Part shown: piece after piece, positions 16,027-26,704 of the stretch
How the letters are laid out: each line of letters begins with the position of its first letter
Numbering within the stretch: the stretch's first letter is position 1
Assembly: GCF_002811765.1 (NCBI RefSeq)
Contig: NZ_NPDR01000005.1
Span: forward strand, 62,001 to 126,000
DNA: 64,000 nt
DNA from: Leptospira saintgironsiae
GTDB lineage: Bacteria; Spirochaetota; Leptospiria; Leptospirales; Leptospiraceae
Reading direction: 5' to 3'
The notes under the pieces: model-generated
Database searches by the model: none
What the model was told of the DNA's origin: nothing
What the model saw: only the letters and a program-made list of their open reading frames with translations
Program-made: the position numbers and the translations under genes

Positions 16027-17573
16027 GAATCGGTTCCCGAAAAAGTTCCCTCGCAAAATTACAGACCTGCCTCGTACAAGATCAATTGCACAAATTGTAT
16101 CCTGAGTTGGAGCTCCAACTTTTTTTCAAGGAAGCAAGTGGTGACCAAGATCTAACTACTCCACTTTGGAAAATGGGGACTAGGGGTGTATTTACCCAAG
16201 ACCTTACCAAAGAACTTGTCCAAGGAAATGTGGATGTAGTCGTTCACTCCTTTAAGGATTTGGATTTAGAAGGTCATGAGGGCACAGAGATTATAATGGT
16301 GCTTCCTCGTGCAGACCAAAGAGATGTTTTACTTTTTAAAAAATCTTCTTACGAAAATCCTCCTAAAGAAATTAAGATCCATTCTTCTAGCCCAAGAAGA
16401 GAATATAATCTTTCTGCATTTCTCCCGAGCGCACTCCCCTCTCGTCTTCAAAATTTGCCGATCAGTTTTCATCCTGTAAGAGGGAATGTACAAACTAGAC
16501 TTCGTAAATGGAAATCTGATCCAGAAGTTTCGGGGATTGTAGTGGCAAAAGCCGCGATAGATCGGCTTCTTGCGGAAAACTTTTCTTTTTCTTCTAACGA
16601 AGAGTATTCTGAAGTTAGGAAAGAAATTAGATCTGCGATCTCAAATGAACTGTTTATGGTTCTGCCTTTATCAAAAAATCCGAATGCCCCTGCACAAGGC
16701 GCGCTCGCTGCAGAAATTCGAAAAGGTGACGAAAAGACTAAGAAACTTTTACTTCCACTTTCGAATCAAAAAGAAGAAGCAGCTGTTTTGGAAGAGAGAA
16801 AAATTCTCTCTTATTTCGGCGGAGGTTGCCACCAAAAGATCGGAGTTTCTGTGATCTTAGGAGGCCCGGCAGATTTTTTATTCGTTCGAGGCAAAACTGA
16901 TTCAGGTTCTGAGTTAGATGCTTTTGATCGTTGGAATGGAGAAGAATTGCCGATCCCTTCTTCTTTGGATCTTGTATTTCCAAAACCAAGACAGGGTTTT
17001 AGAATGAAACGATCTTCTGTGCAAGCTTCTGTTCCGAAGGAAAAATTTTGGTTTGTTTCTCGTGCAGATTCTTTGCCTAAGGAATGGGAATTGCCAGGAC
17101 CTGATACGATCTATATCGTAGCAGGCGCAAAAACCTGGGAAAAATTAGCATCCAGAGATGTTTGGGTGAATGGTTCCACGGATGGTTTGGGCGAAGAAGA
17201 TGCAAAGGAAATTGTTAGTTTTTACGAATCCAATCCTGATTTCATCAAACTCACTCATGAAGAAAGTGATATCATAGAAGGTGTCTGGCGAAGGTTTGTA
17301 ACTTACAAAGTCGATTTTGATTCAGAACAACCTGATCTTTCGGAATATTCCCACTTTTTCTGGATGAGTGCTTCTCAATTTGATAGAGCTTATAGAAAAA
17401 ATCCGGAAATAGGATCTCGCATTCATTCTTGCGGAACCGGGGCCACGTATAAATATATTAGAAAAATATTAGGTTCGAATGCGAAAATTTTTGCATTTCC
17501 GAACTTTGAATCTTGGGAAAGAGCCTGTAAAGGTGAAGCCCCGGATTTTCTTACAAAAAGAGGTGCTGTATGA
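16011..17573 (+). CDS. hemC: Porphobilinogen deaminase fused to uroporphyrinogen-III synthase-like domain
   Basis: A 520-residue protein. Residues 1-305 are HemC: LRIGSRKSSLAKLQ at the N-terminus, the catalytic Asp83 in VHSFKDLD, and the dipyrromethane cofactor Cys273 in GGGCHQ. Residues about 340-520 form an additional alpha/beta domain (WMSASQFDRAYRK, SCGTGATYKYI) at the place and size expected for HemD. No separate hemD is seen in the operon. A bifunctional HemC-HemD enzyme making uroporphyrinogen III from porphobilinogen is thus likely. The start is a TTG inside the end of hemA, and hemB overlaps it by 4 bases. Confidence 0.92.
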   Translation: MSDVLRIGSRKSSLAKLQTCLVQDQLHKLYPELELQLFFKEASGDQDLTTPLWKMGTRGVFTQDLTKELVQGNVDVVVHSFKDLDLEGHEGTEIIMVLPRADQRDVLLFKKSSYENPPKEIKIHSSSPRREYNLSAFLPSALPSRLQNLPISFHPVRGNVQTRLRKWKSDPEVSGIVVAKAAIDRLLAENFSFSSNEEYSEVRKEIRSAISNELFMVLPLSKNPNAPAQGALAAEIRKGDEKTKKLLLPLSNQKEEAAVLEERKILSYFGGGCHQKIGVSVILGGPADFLFVRGKTDSGSELDAFDRWNGEELPIPSSLDLVFPKPRQGFRMKRSSVQASVPKEKFWFVSRADSLPKEWELPGPDTIYIVAGAKTWEKLASRDVWVNGSTDGLGEEDAKEIVSFYESNPDFIKLTHEESDIIEGVWRRFVTYKVDFDSEQPDLSEYSHFFWMSASQFDRAYRKNPEIGSRIHSCGTGATYKYIRKILGSNAKIFAFPNFESWERACKGEAPDFLTKRGAV

Positions 17574-18535
17574 GTTCCGAGAGTTTGTTGGGCCTGAGAA
17601 GAAATCGCCTCAATGCCCCGCTCAGAAATTTGGTCTCTTCTGAGAGTTTGAATCCTAAAAAACTGGTTCAGCCTTTATTCGTAACTGAAAGTTTAAAATC
17701 TCCAGAAAAAATGTCTTCTTTGCCTGGAGTGTTCCGTGATAGCCAAGACTCCATTCTGTCTCAAGTAGAATCGGACCTTAAGAATGGTGTGGAGCATTTT
17801 CTACTGTTTTTAGTTCCGGAGAAAAAGTCGGATGATTCTATTCCGAAATCATTTTATAAAAATGTAATTGGTAATATTAAATCTAAATTCCCTGACGCGT
17901 TTCTCTGGGTGGATACTTGTCTTTGTTCTTTAACCACTCATGGTCATTGTGGACTTTTGGATCCAAAAGGCAGGATAGATAATAGTAGTTCTGTCAAAAG
18001 GCTTTCTGAGTTAGCACTTTGTTATGCTGAGTCAGGTGCGGACGGTATCTCTCCTTCTGATATGATGGATGGCAGAATTAGAAGTCACAGAAATATCCTG
18101 GACTCCAATGGTTTTCAGCATGTTCCGATCATGAGTTATTCTACAAAATTCAAAAGCCATTTTTATGGTCCATTCAGAGAAGCAGCTGAATCTGCTCCAG
18201 GTCATGGAGATCGTTCTTCTTATCAAATCGACGTTAGGAATAGAGAAGATTCTATTCTTTCTTCTATTAGAGATACGGAAGAAGGTGCGGATCTTCTGAT
18301 GGTCAAACCAGGAATAACTTCTATTGATCTTATCTTGCCTATTAAAGAACAAACAGGATTGCCTGTTGGCGCTTACCAAGTGAGCGGAGAATATGCATCT
18401 ATTGCGATGCTTGCAGAAAACGGATTTTGTAAATTTGAAGATGCTCTGAAAGAAACATGGCAAGTGTTCTCGAGAGCTGGTGCATCTTATCTGATTACCT
18501 ACGCAGCGAGAAGAGGAAAGGAGATTTTAGGCTGA
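17570..18535 (+). CDS. hemB: Delta-aminolevulinic acid dehydratase
   Basis: A 321-residue enzyme that condenses two ALA molecules to porphobilinogen. The active-site zinc ligands are present as [14 protein letters not shown] with Cys117, Cys119 and Cys127, so it is the zinc-dependent type. The two catalytic lysines are Lys193 (YSTKFKS) and Lys246 (MVKPG), the latter forming the Schiff base. It overlaps hemC by ATGA, and its TGA shares one base with the hemL ATG, so it is translationally coupled on both sides. Confidence 0.97.
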   Translation: MSSESLLGLRRNRLNAPLRNLVSSESLNPKKLVQPLFVTESLKSPEKMSSLPGVFRDSQDSILSQVESDLKNGVEHFLLFLVPEKKSDDSIPKSFYKNVIGNIKSKFPDAFLWVDTCLCSLTTHGHCGLLDPKGRIDNSSSVKRLSELALCYAESGADGISPSDMMDGRIRSHRNILDSNGFQHVPIMSYSTKFKSHFYGPFREAAESAPGHGDRSSYQIDVRNREDSILSSIRDTEEGADLLMVKPGITSIDLILPIKEQTGLPVGAYQVSGEYASIAMLAENGFCKFEDALKETWQVFSRAGASYLITYAARRGKEILG

Positions 18536-19830
18536 TGTTTCCAAGTTCTAAGGAACTTTTTGAAAGAGCAAAAAAAGTAGCACCGGGTGGAGTACATTCT
18601 CCCGTTAGATCCTTTCGTTCCGTTGGAGGAGATCCTATATTCTTCCAGTCTGGAAAAGGTGCAAAACTTACGGACGTTTCCGGAAAGGAATATATAGATT
18701 ATTGTTTGAGCTTTGGTCCTTTGATCTTAGGTCATAGAGACGAAGATATCCAAAAGATCGTAAACGAAACCGCAGAACTTGCTTGGAGTTTCGGAGCAAC
18801 TGAGCCTTATTCTTTAGAACTTGCAGAATGGATTGTGTCAAAAATCCCTTGGGTAGAAAAAATCAGATTCGTGAATAGCGGAACTGAGGCTGTGATGAGC
18901 GCGTTACGTGTGGCTCGTGCTGCAACAGGTAGGGATAAAATACTAAAATTTGACGGATGTTATCACGGTCATTTGGATGCGTTGCTTGTAAAAGCAGGTT
19001 CCGGACTTGCTGGAGAATCTTCTTCTGATAGTGCTGGTATTGGTTCGGAATTGATCAGAAACACTTTGGTTCTTCCTCTGGACGATGAAAAAGCAGTAGA
19101 GGAACTTTTTGCTAAAGAAGGCAAAAATATCGCAGCATTAGTGATAGAACCTCTGCCGGCAAATTACGGTTTATTAATACAGAGAAAAGAATTTTTATCT
19201 AAGATCGTTGAGATTGCCAGAAAGCACGGAAGCCTTGTGCTTTTCGATGAGGTGATCAGTGGTTTTAGGGTCGGATTAACAGGAATGAGCGGAGAATTAG
19301 GAATTTCGCCTGATCTTGTGACCTACGGGAAGATCATTGGTGGAGGATTTCCTGTCGGAGCTTATGCAGGAAAAGCTGAACTATTGGATCTTGTCGCTCC
19401 TCAAGGACCTGTGTACCAAGCAGGAACATTAAGCGCTAGTCCTTTTGGGATGAGAGCCGGCCTTGCTACATTAAAAAAATGTGAAGAAGAGAATGTGTGG
19501 AATGTTTTAGAAAATCGTACCAAGTCTTTTATTTCCGGAATGGGTTCCATTTTAAGGGAAAGAGATCCAGAGGGAGATTGGGATTCCAGTGTACATTCTT
19601 CTTTGTTTTGGTTCCATAAAAAGTCCCCTACTCCTATTCGCACTGTGGATAAGATACCGGCAGGTCATAAAGAAGGGTTTGCAAAAGTTTTCCACGCACT
19701 TCTGGCAGAAGGAATTTATTTAGCTCCTTCCGGTTATGAAGTTGGCTTTTTAAGTTATGCTCATTCTGATAAAATACTTTCTGAAACATTGGAAAAAGCG
19801 GATTCCGCATTAAAAAAATTGAAAGTATGA
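18535..19830 (+). CDS. hemL: Glutamate-1-semialdehyde 2,1-aminomutase
   Basis: A 431-residue PLP enzyme that converts glutamate semialdehyde to 5-aminolevulinate, completing the C5 pathway begun by HemA. The PLP lysine is Lys266 in [11 protein letters not shown], with the Asp of [12 protein letters not shown] upstream. [15 protein letters not shown] binds the cofactor phosphate. The start is taken as [14 protein letters not shown] at the TGATG junction with hemB. An in-frame upstream ATG at 18457 would lie wholly inside hemB. The sensor kinase gene overlaps its end by 4 bases. Confidence 0.96.
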   Translation: MFPSSKELFERAKKVAPGGVHSPVRSFRSVGGDPIFFQSGKGAKLTDVSGKEYIDYCLSFGPLILGHRDEDIQKIVNETAELAWSFGATEPYSLELAEWIVSKIPWVEKIRFVNSGTEAVMSALRVARAATGRDKILKFDGCYHGHLDALLVKAGSGLAGESSSDSAGIGSELIRNTLVLPLDDEKAVEELFAKEGKNIAALVIEPLPANYGLLIQRKEFLSKIVEIARKHGSLVLFDEVISGFRVGLTGMSGELGISPDLVTYGKIIGGGFPVGAYAGKAELLDLVAPQGPVYQAGTLSASPFGMRAGLATLKKCEEENVWNVLENRTKSFISGMGSILRERDPEGDWDSSVHSSLFWFHKKSPTPIRTVDKIPAGHKEGFAKVFHALLAEGIYLAPSGYEVGFLSYAHSDKILSETLEKADSALKKLKV

Positions 19831-20752
19831 AGGTCTTCGATTCTAAAAAGATAGTTTTACCGGTAATCTGGGTTGTGACCACGGTCTCACTCGGTGTTTG
19901 GTGGCTTTTTTTGGGATTAAGACAGAATAGAATGGCGACTGAACTTGCTTCTCGCCTCGGATCTCAGATTGATATCGATTTTTTAGAAAAATTGGAAAGA
20001 CAAAGTTCCATGATCAAGATGGAAGGAACCTTCTTCCTGTTCTTGCTGGTGAGTGGCGGGGCGACCTTAATTTGGCTTACCTTTAGAGAAGAAAAAAGAA
20101 ACAAACTCATTCACGATTTTTTCTCCACTGTGACTCACGAAATGAAAACACCTTTGGCAAGTCTTAGGCTACAGGCAGAAAGTTTGTTGGAAGAAGGTGT
20201 AGATGCAGGCAAAAACAGACTTCTTCATAGATTATTAAAAGACTCAGATAGAATAGAATCTCAGATGAACAAGGCATTATACCTGGCAAGTCTCATGAGA
20301 TCAGAAGGATTATATTTAGAAGAGTTGGACCTCCGACACTGGGGAGAAAGTCTAAGAGAAGAATGGTCCGAGTTAGACATCCAAACAGAATGGAAAGAAA
20401 CCAAAGTGTTAGCAGATAGAAGAGCGCTCGAAAGCATTTTCAGAAATCTTTTGGAAAATTCTGTGCAGCATGGAGGAGCCACAAAGGTAAAAATTCTTTC
20501 AGAATCTGTTTCCGGAGATAAGATCAAATTCAGATTCGAAGACAACGGAAAAGGTTTTTCAGGCGATTTTAAATTATTAGGAAGATTATTCTTAAGGCAT
20601 ACAAGCACCAGTGGCACTGGAGTTGGATTGTATATCGCTGAAAAGTTGGCTAAAAGAATGGATGGAAACTTCTCCGTTCGAAATTCCGAGTCAGGAGGAT
20701 TTTTGGCAGAGCTTGTTCTCCCCTCTTATTCTTCTCAAAGGAGAAACGGCAT

Positions 20753-20756
<4 letters not shown>
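19827..20756 (+). CDS. hemK: Sensor histidine kinase, HemK-type
   Basis: A 309-residue membrane kinase: a hydrophobic segment at 9-30, a short periplasmic loop of about 35 residues, a second segment at 66-86, then the H-box [17 protein letters not shown] with His104. The N box is [10 protein letters not shown] and the G boxes are FEDNGKGF and [14 protein letters not shown]. The tiny sensor loop suggests signal detection within or near the membrane. It lies between hemL and hemE with 4-base overlaps on both sides, so it is made with the heme enzymes. It matches the HemK of the published Leptospira HemKR system. The name here denotes the kinase, not the unrelated methyltransferase HemK/PrmC. 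Confidence 0.93.
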
Positions 20757-21437
<681 letters not shown>

Positions 21438-21445
<8 letters not shown>

Positions 21446-22460
21446 TACTAGATTCCAAGCCGCACTTAAATTAGAACCTCAGGCTACTCCTCCTATCTGG
21501 ATGATGCGCCAGGCGGGCCGTTATCATTGGCATTACCAAAATTTAAGAAAAAAACATTCTTTCGAAGAATTATGTAAGGTTCCCGAACTTGCTGCTGAAG
21601 TAGCTTTTGGTCCTGTAGATGACTTTGATTTTGATACTGCAATTTTATTTTCTGATATTCTTTTTCCTTTAGAAGCATTCGGAATGGGTTTACGTTTCGG
21701 AGATGAAGGTCCAAAACTAGGTTGGCATCTTTCTGTATTAGAAGATCTGAATAAGTTTTATCCTTTGGAGCAAGCTGTGGAATTTATGGGATTTCAAAAG
21801 GACGCAGTCATCCGCACGAGAAAAAGAATCTCTAAAGATAAATCCTTGATCGGATTTGTGGGAGGACCTTGGACCCTATTTTGTTATGCTACCCAAGGAA
21901 AACATGATGGAAATTTAATACTTCCTAAAGTTTCTGCAGAGTTGCGAGAAGGTTTTTACGAGAAAATCCTGGCATTATTGAAAGAAAATATACGCTTACA
22001 ATTGGAAGGTGGTGCGGAGATTGTAATGATCTTTGATACCGCAGCTGGAGATGCTTCTCCTGTATTCTTCCAAGAAGCGATCTTACCTACCATCAAAGTT
22101 TTGGTAGAAGCATTTCCTGGCAAAATTGGTTATTATGCTAAAAATCTTGCCCCAGGTTCCTTGCAATCTCTTAGGGAAATTTCTGGTCTGATTGGATTCG
22201 GGATGGATCATAGAACAGACATAGTTGGCTTTTTAGGGAATGGCTCCCATTTTGTTCAGGGAAATTTTGATCAGGCGTTATTGTTCATGGAGCCCGGAGA
22301 ATTTAAGAAATATTTAAATCGTTGGATCAGACCGTTTTTAGATCTGGCCCCAGAAAAAAGAGCAGGATGGGTTTGTGGCTTGGGGCATGGAGTTCTGCCA
22401 AAAACCCCTGAAGCGAATATTAGAACTTTCGTAAGTACTATACGTGAGGCATTCGTATGA
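21438..22460 (+). CDS. hemE: Uroporphyrinogen decarboxylase
   Basis: A 340-residue enzyme that removes four acetate carboxyls from uroporphyrinogen III to give coproporphyrinogen III. PIWMMRQAGRYHWHY at residues 19-33 carries the conserved arginines. FDFDTAILFSDILFPLEAFG contains the catalytic Asp, and GFVGGPWTLFCYAT and the C-terminal WVCGLGHGVLPKTPE are also typical. It overlaps the response regulator by 8 bases and hemN by 4. Confidence 0.97.
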
Positions 22461-23806
22461 GTTCCAGATCCGATCTAATTCGAAAATATGATGTTCCGGC
22501 GCCTAGATATACTAGTTATCCTACTGTGCCTTATTGGGAAGACAATCCTACTCGAGAAGAGTGGATAGATGCGCTTCGCAGAAGGTTGGTCCCTGACGAT
22601 TCTTCTGTAGCATTATACCTTCATATTCCATTTTGTGAGACTCTTTGTTCTTTCTGTGGATGTAATACTTCTATCACTAAAAACCATTCTGTAGAAGATC
22701 CTTACGTAGAAACAGTTCTGCAAGAATTCAGAAAATACCAAGAAGAACTTCCGGAGCTTACTAAACGTGAGCTAAGAGAATTACATTTGGGTGGTGGATC
22801 CCCTACTTATCTTTCGGAATCTAATTTGGAAAGTTTATTAAAACCAATTTTAGATTCTTGGAATGTATCTGATTCTCCTGAATTTTCTTTAGAAGTAGAT
22901 CCAAGAAGAACTAGGCTTTCTCAACTAGAAGTTTTAGCAAAATATGGATTTACAAGGATTAGTCTAGGAGTCCAAGACTTCGATCCAGAAGTGCAAAGAT
23001 TGGTGAATCGTATTCAACCTTATGATTTGACCGCAGCAATCACTCACGGATCTCGCAAATTGGGATATCATTCTGTAAATTTTGATCTGATCTATGGACT
23101 TCCTAGACAAACCAAAGAAAGTATGAAAGAAACAATTCGGAAAACTTTGGAGCTTAGGCCGGATCGTATCGCATTCTATAGTTATGCTCATGTGCCTTGG
23201 ATTAAGGCTGCGCAGAGATTATTTACTGAAGATGATCTTCCTAAAGGAGAAGAGAAAAGAGAACTCTATGAGATTGGAAGGGAACTTTTCTTAAGCGCAG
23301 GATATAAAGAAATTGGAATGGACCATTTTGCTTTAGAGTCTGATTCCTTATATGCCGCTTATCAAAACGGAAATCTTCACCGAAATTTTATGGGTTATAC
23401 TACCAAGTCCACTGACCTACTTTTAGGTTTAGGTGTGTCTGCAATTTCGGATAGTTGGGATTGTTTTTATCAGAACGAAAAGATTCTGAAAAAATACCAA
23501 AGAAAAATTTCGGAAAATGGGCAGGCAATACTCAGGGGACATAAATTAAATTCTGAAGATTTGGTCCAAAGAGAACTCATTCTAAAACTTTCTACTTTGG
23601 GAAAAGTAGAAGTTCCGGATCCGATTTTTGAAGAGGTTCGCCTCTATTTGGCCAGCATGGAAGACGATAATTTAATAGAATGGAAAGGAAAAACCCTTGT
23701 TTTAACAGACCAGGGAAAACCTTTCTTAAGGAATGCATGTACGGGTTTGGACATGCGTTTGAGAAGAAAAAGTCCTGAAACCAAGGTGTTTTCTCAGTCT
23801 ATTTGA
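22457..23806 (+). CDS. hemN: Oxygen-independent coproporphyrinogen III oxidase
   Basis: A 449-residue radical SAM enzyme converting coproporphyrinogen III to protoporphyrinogen IX without oxygen. The cluster motif is HIPFCETLCSFCGC with Cys60, Cys64 and Cys67, plus Cys69 as in true HemN. GGGSPTYLS and DHFALESD are further HemN signatures, and the length fits HemN rather than the shorter HemW chaperone. It is the last of the eight overlapping heme-operon genes; a gap of about 125 bases follows. Confidence 0.95.
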   Translation: MSSRSDLIRKYDVPAPRYTSYPTVPYWEDNPTREEWIDALRRRLVPDDSSVALYLHIPFCETLCSFCGCNTSITKNHSVEDPYVETVLQEFRKYQEELPELTKRELRELHLGGGSPTYLSESNLESLLKPILDSWNVSDSPEFSLEVDPRRTRLSQLEVLAKYGFTRISLGVQDFDPEVQRLVNRIQPYDLTAAITHGSRKLGYHSVNFDLIYGLPRQTKESMKETIRKTLELRPDRIAFYSYAHVPWIKAAQRLFTEDDLPKGEEKRELYEIGRELFLSAGYKEIGMDHFALESDSLYAAYQNGNLHRNFMGYTTKSTDLLLGLGVSAISDSWDCFYQNEKILKKYQRKISENGQAILRGHKLNSEDLVQRELILKLSTLGKVEVPDPIFEEVRLYLASMEDDNLIEWKGKTLVLTDQGKPFLRNACTGLDMRLRRKSPETKVFSQSI

Positions 23807-23931
23807 CTCTCTTTCTGAAATATTCGGGTCCAATAGCTGTTTCTTCCTTTAGAAAGGACTCATTTGGAAATTAATTTCTTTTCGTCCAATACTTTGGGGA
23901 CTTTAGTGGCGTAACACTTTTTCAGTTTGAA

Positions 23932-24897
23932 ATGTTATCTTTGCATTTAAAAAAAATTATTTCGATCCTATTGATCGTTTTTGCTCCTGTGGGAATTTTC
24001 CCTGTTACCCTTCTGTTGAGAGAAGGCGGAAAGGTAAAAGGAGATATCATTACTCAAAATCAACATTCTGTTCTTCTTCAAACTGAATCAGGAAAACGTA
24101 AAGTAGATAAAGACCTGATCCTTAAGATACTTTTCCAAGATATAAATGACGACGAAGAGGAAAAGATCCGCAAGGAAGAAGAGGATAAGCTCGCTTCTGA
24201 CAAAAAAGAACAAGAAGATAAAGAAGCTGCCCAGAGAAAACTGGAAGAAGATAAACAAAAAGAAGAAGATCTGAAAAAACAAGCAGCAGCCGAAGAAGAA
24301 GCGCGCCGCTTAGAAGAACTTCGTAAACAAGAAGCTAAACGTCCTTTAAATGCGCTCTGGAGATCAGCAGCTGTACCTGGCTGGGGACAATATTATACTG
24401 ATAGAAAGTTTCAATCACTTCTCTACCCTACCCTATTTGCTGCGGCCGCATTTGTTGCTTATGATAAATTCAGAGTGTACAGAACTTCCGTAAAAGAATA
24501 CGGAGACTTGGGAAATCCCTATACAAGAGAAAGTTTGACACTTGCAGCGTTAGGCCAAGCCCAAGCTGCGGCTACGCCGTCTTTATCTCCAATTGATGCT
24601 TATTTAGCGAACCAATCTAGCCAGGTTCAGCTAAAAAGAGAAGAAGCAGATAAAAATTTCAGAGAATACCAAGGCGCCTTATATGTGTTAGGCGGGATTT
24701 ATATTCTGAACCTGATCGATTCTTATATTTTTGCAAATTCTGTCAAATCGGTAGTCCAGTTTTCAGATGGTCAAAGCAAGGGGATGGTAATCTCAGCTAT
24801 GCCTTCTAGTGTTGGAGCGGGAAGTGGATTTTCCAGTAGCGGAAACTTCTCTGGAATGGAAACCAAATATACAATGGGTTACAGATTCGATTTCTGA
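23932..24897 (+). CDS. Exported coiled-coil protein with DUF5683-like C-terminus
   Basis: A 321-residue protein with an N-terminal signal or anchor (IISILLIVFAPVGIFP). A short beta region follows (LREGGKVKGDIITQNQHSVL), then a Glu/Lys-rich coiled coil over about residues 67-135. A membrane-associated part begins WRSAAVPGWGQYYTDRK, the hallmark of DUF5683-like proteins, with two further hydrophobic stretches. Its job is unknown. It sits between hemN and hemG but has no evident link to heme chemistry. Confidence 0.75.
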   Translation: MLSLHLKKIISILLIVFAPVGIFPVTLLLREGGKVKGDIITQNQHSVLLQTESGKRKVDKDLILKILFQDINDDEEEKIRKEEEDKLASDKKEQEDKEAAQRKLEEDKQKEEDLKKQAAAEEEARRLEELRKQEAKRPLNALWRSAAVPGWGQYYTDRKFQSLLYPTLFAAAAFVAYDKFRVYRTSVKEYGDLGNPYTRESLTLAALGQAQAAATPSLSPIDAYLANQSSQVQLKREEADKNFREYQGALYVLGGIYILNLIDSYIFANSVKSVVQFSDGQSKGMVISAMPSSVGAGSGFSSSGNFSGMETKYTMGYRFDF

Positions 24898-24978
24898 TCT
24901 TGATAAAAACTTTTCTCCCTTTTGAAAGAAAATCTAGGATTTTATTGCCAATAGTTTCCATCCCATTACTTTGTATCC

Positions 24979-26283
24979 GTGGCGAAATGGGTTCCGGATC
25001 ATATAGTAATCGGCGCAGGTTTTACTGGCCTTCTGCATGCATTCCTTTCTTTAGAGAAGGGTGAGTCCGTATTAGTACTGGAAAAAAAAGAAAGTACTGG
25101 GGGATTGATCCGATCTGTGCGAACGGAATACGGTATTGTAGAGACCGCGGCTAACGGAATTATAAATTGTTGGGAGTTGGAAAGTCTCTCTTCACGTTTA
25201 GGATTGGATATCCTATTCTCAAATCCTTCATCTAAAAAACGTTATATATTTTCTGATGGAAAGATGAAAAGAATGCCTCTTTCCGTTTTCGAAATAATTT
25301 CTCTCGCTTTCTCCGCATTGACTGTGCCCGCGCAACCTCTCCCAGGTGAATCCATTTATCAATGGGGTAAAAGGGTATTGGGCGAAAAAACCATGAGCAA
25401 AGTATTGGAACCTGCATTAGGCGGGATCTATGCGGGCGATTTGGACGCAATGTCCGCTGAGCTTGTCCTCGGAAAATTTTTGCCGGAGCAAGCGCCTCTT
25501 TGGAAAAACATTCTTCATCTTCGAAATTCCAGAAAAGATAAACCGAAACTTCTTCCAGGAAGAAGAGGAACCGTAAGTTTTAGAGGCGGCCTAGGAACTT
25601 TACTTGGTGCCCTTGAGGCAAGAGTGTCTTCTCAGGGAAAGATCAAGTATAATCAAGATATTACCAGTTTAAAAGAACTGAGAGCGAGTTATCCAAAATC
25701 CAAGATCACTATTGCGACTAGTCTTGGAACTGCATTAAAACTTCTGAAATCGGAATTTAAGGAATTCAAGTCCTACCAAGGTATGTTGGACACTTTGCCC
25801 ATCGTAAGTGTGACTCGTTTCGGAAAAGATTCCATCTTGAATGGCAAAAAAGGATTCGGAGTATTATTCCCGAAAGATCATAAAAGTTTTTCTTCCGAAT
25901 TAGGAATTAGATCCAGAGGGATTTTATTTAACGATTTTATATTTTCCGGTAGGACCTCCGACGGAATCCATTCAGAAACATTTATTATGGGTGGTGCAGG
26001 AGACAGGGAAATTTCCTCCAAAACGGAAGAAGAGATCATCTCAGTAGTGGAAGAAGATCGTAAAAAATTATTCTCCGAAAGTGGAATTCCTTTAAATCAC
26101 TATGTGACTGTTTGGAAAGATGCACTCCCTGTATACGGGCCGCAACTTCACGCATTCAATCGTGATTTGGATAGAATTCTGCCTCCGGAAGTCAAGGTAG
26201 AAGGTAATTTTAGAAGCGGGATCGGTTTAAAATCCATTTTAGAACGGGCCTTCTCGCTTTATAACCCGGATCTTTCCGTCTGA
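24979..26283 (+). CDS. hemG: Protoporphyrinogen oxidase (HemY/HemG flavoprotein)
   Basis: A 434-residue FAD amine-oxidase-type enzyme that oxidises protoporphyrinogen IX to protoporphyrin IX. The dinucleotide-binding motif is VIGAGFTGLL at residues 10-19, followed by VLEKKESTGGLIRSV. LEPALGGIYAGDLDAMSAE is typical of the oxygen-dependent HemY class, and the C-terminal FRSGIGLKSILERA is the final FAD contact. The start is a GTG. In Leptospira papers this flavoprotein gene is called hemG, but it is not related to the short E. coli flavodoxin-type HemG. It is convergent with the SRPBCC gene with no gap. Confidence 0.9.
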   Translation: MAKWVPDHIVIGAGFTGLLHAFLSLEKGESVLVLEKKESTGGLIRSVRTEYGIVETAANGIINCWELESLSSRLGLDILFSNPSSKKRYIFSDGKMKRMPLSVFEIISLAFSALTVPAQPLPGESIYQWGKRVLGEKTMSKVLEPALGGIYAGDLDAMSAELVLGKFLPEQAPLWKNILHLRNSRKDKPKLLPGRRGTVSFRGGLGTLLGALEARVSSQGKIKYNQDITSLKELRASYPKSKITIATSLGTALKLLKSEFKEFKSYQGMLDTLPIVSVTRFGKDSILNGKKGFGVLFPKDHKSFSSELGIRSRGILFNDFIFSGRTSDGIHSETFIMGGAGDREISSKTEEEIISVVEEDRKKLFSESGIPLNHYVTVWKDALPVYGPQLHAFNRDLDRILPPEVKVEGNFRSGIGLKSILERAFSLYNPDLSV

Positions 26284-26700
26284 TCAGCGGACAAATTTAT
26301 TTATTAAAATTCCTTTAAGTTCTTCCAGATCTTTTTTGATCCAGTTGGAATCCTCTTCGAATTTTTCGGGAGTCATTCCTTCCGTTTGGAATAATGTAAA
26401 AATTAGTTCACTCCCCTCCCCGTTCTGAATGATCCTGAGTGGATTATAAGAAATATTTTCAGGACTGAAGATCACATAATGATCCAAGATCCCATATGGG
26501 TTTTTATCAGTGAATTTTGCGGTAAGTTTGCCCATAGGAGAGTCAATGGACCATTCTCCGTTTTCTAAGGGAGAAATTGATTTACACAAACCGGAAGCCC
26601 ATTCTGGAAAATTTTTAGGCTCTGAAAGATATTCGTAAGCTGTATTTTGAGAAACGGGAATTGTAACGCTAATATGTTTTGTATTTTTTGTCTTAAGCAT
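26284..26700 (-). CDS. SRPBCC/polyketide-cyclase-like protein
   Basis: A 138-residue START-like protein: SVTIPVSQNTAYEYLSEPKNFPEWASG at the N-terminus and a C-terminal amphipathic helix (WIKKDLEELKGIL). Such folds bind hydrophobic ligands. It starts 4 bases after the ECF sigma factor gene and completes a three-gene unit with the sigma factor and the DGPF protein. It may therefore be regulated by, or act with, this ECF. Confidence 0.82.
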   Translation of the reverse strand: MLKTKNTKHISVTIPVSQNTAYEYLSEPKNFPEWASGLCKSISPLENGEWSIDSPMGKLTAKFTDKNPYGILDHYVIFSPENISYNPLRIIQNGEGSELIFTLFQTEGMTPEKFEEDSNWIKKDLEELKGILINKFVR

Positions 26701-26704
26701 TTCT

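Noticed and set aside
18457..18534. Longer hemL start at 18457
   Set aside because: The extra 26 residues lie entirely within hemB, do not match the family N-terminus, and the TGATG junction with MFPSSKELF is the normal start.
23847..23862. Possible terminator after hemN (CCTTT-ag-AAAGG)
   Set aside because: The stem is only five pairs and no T tract follows; not strong enough.
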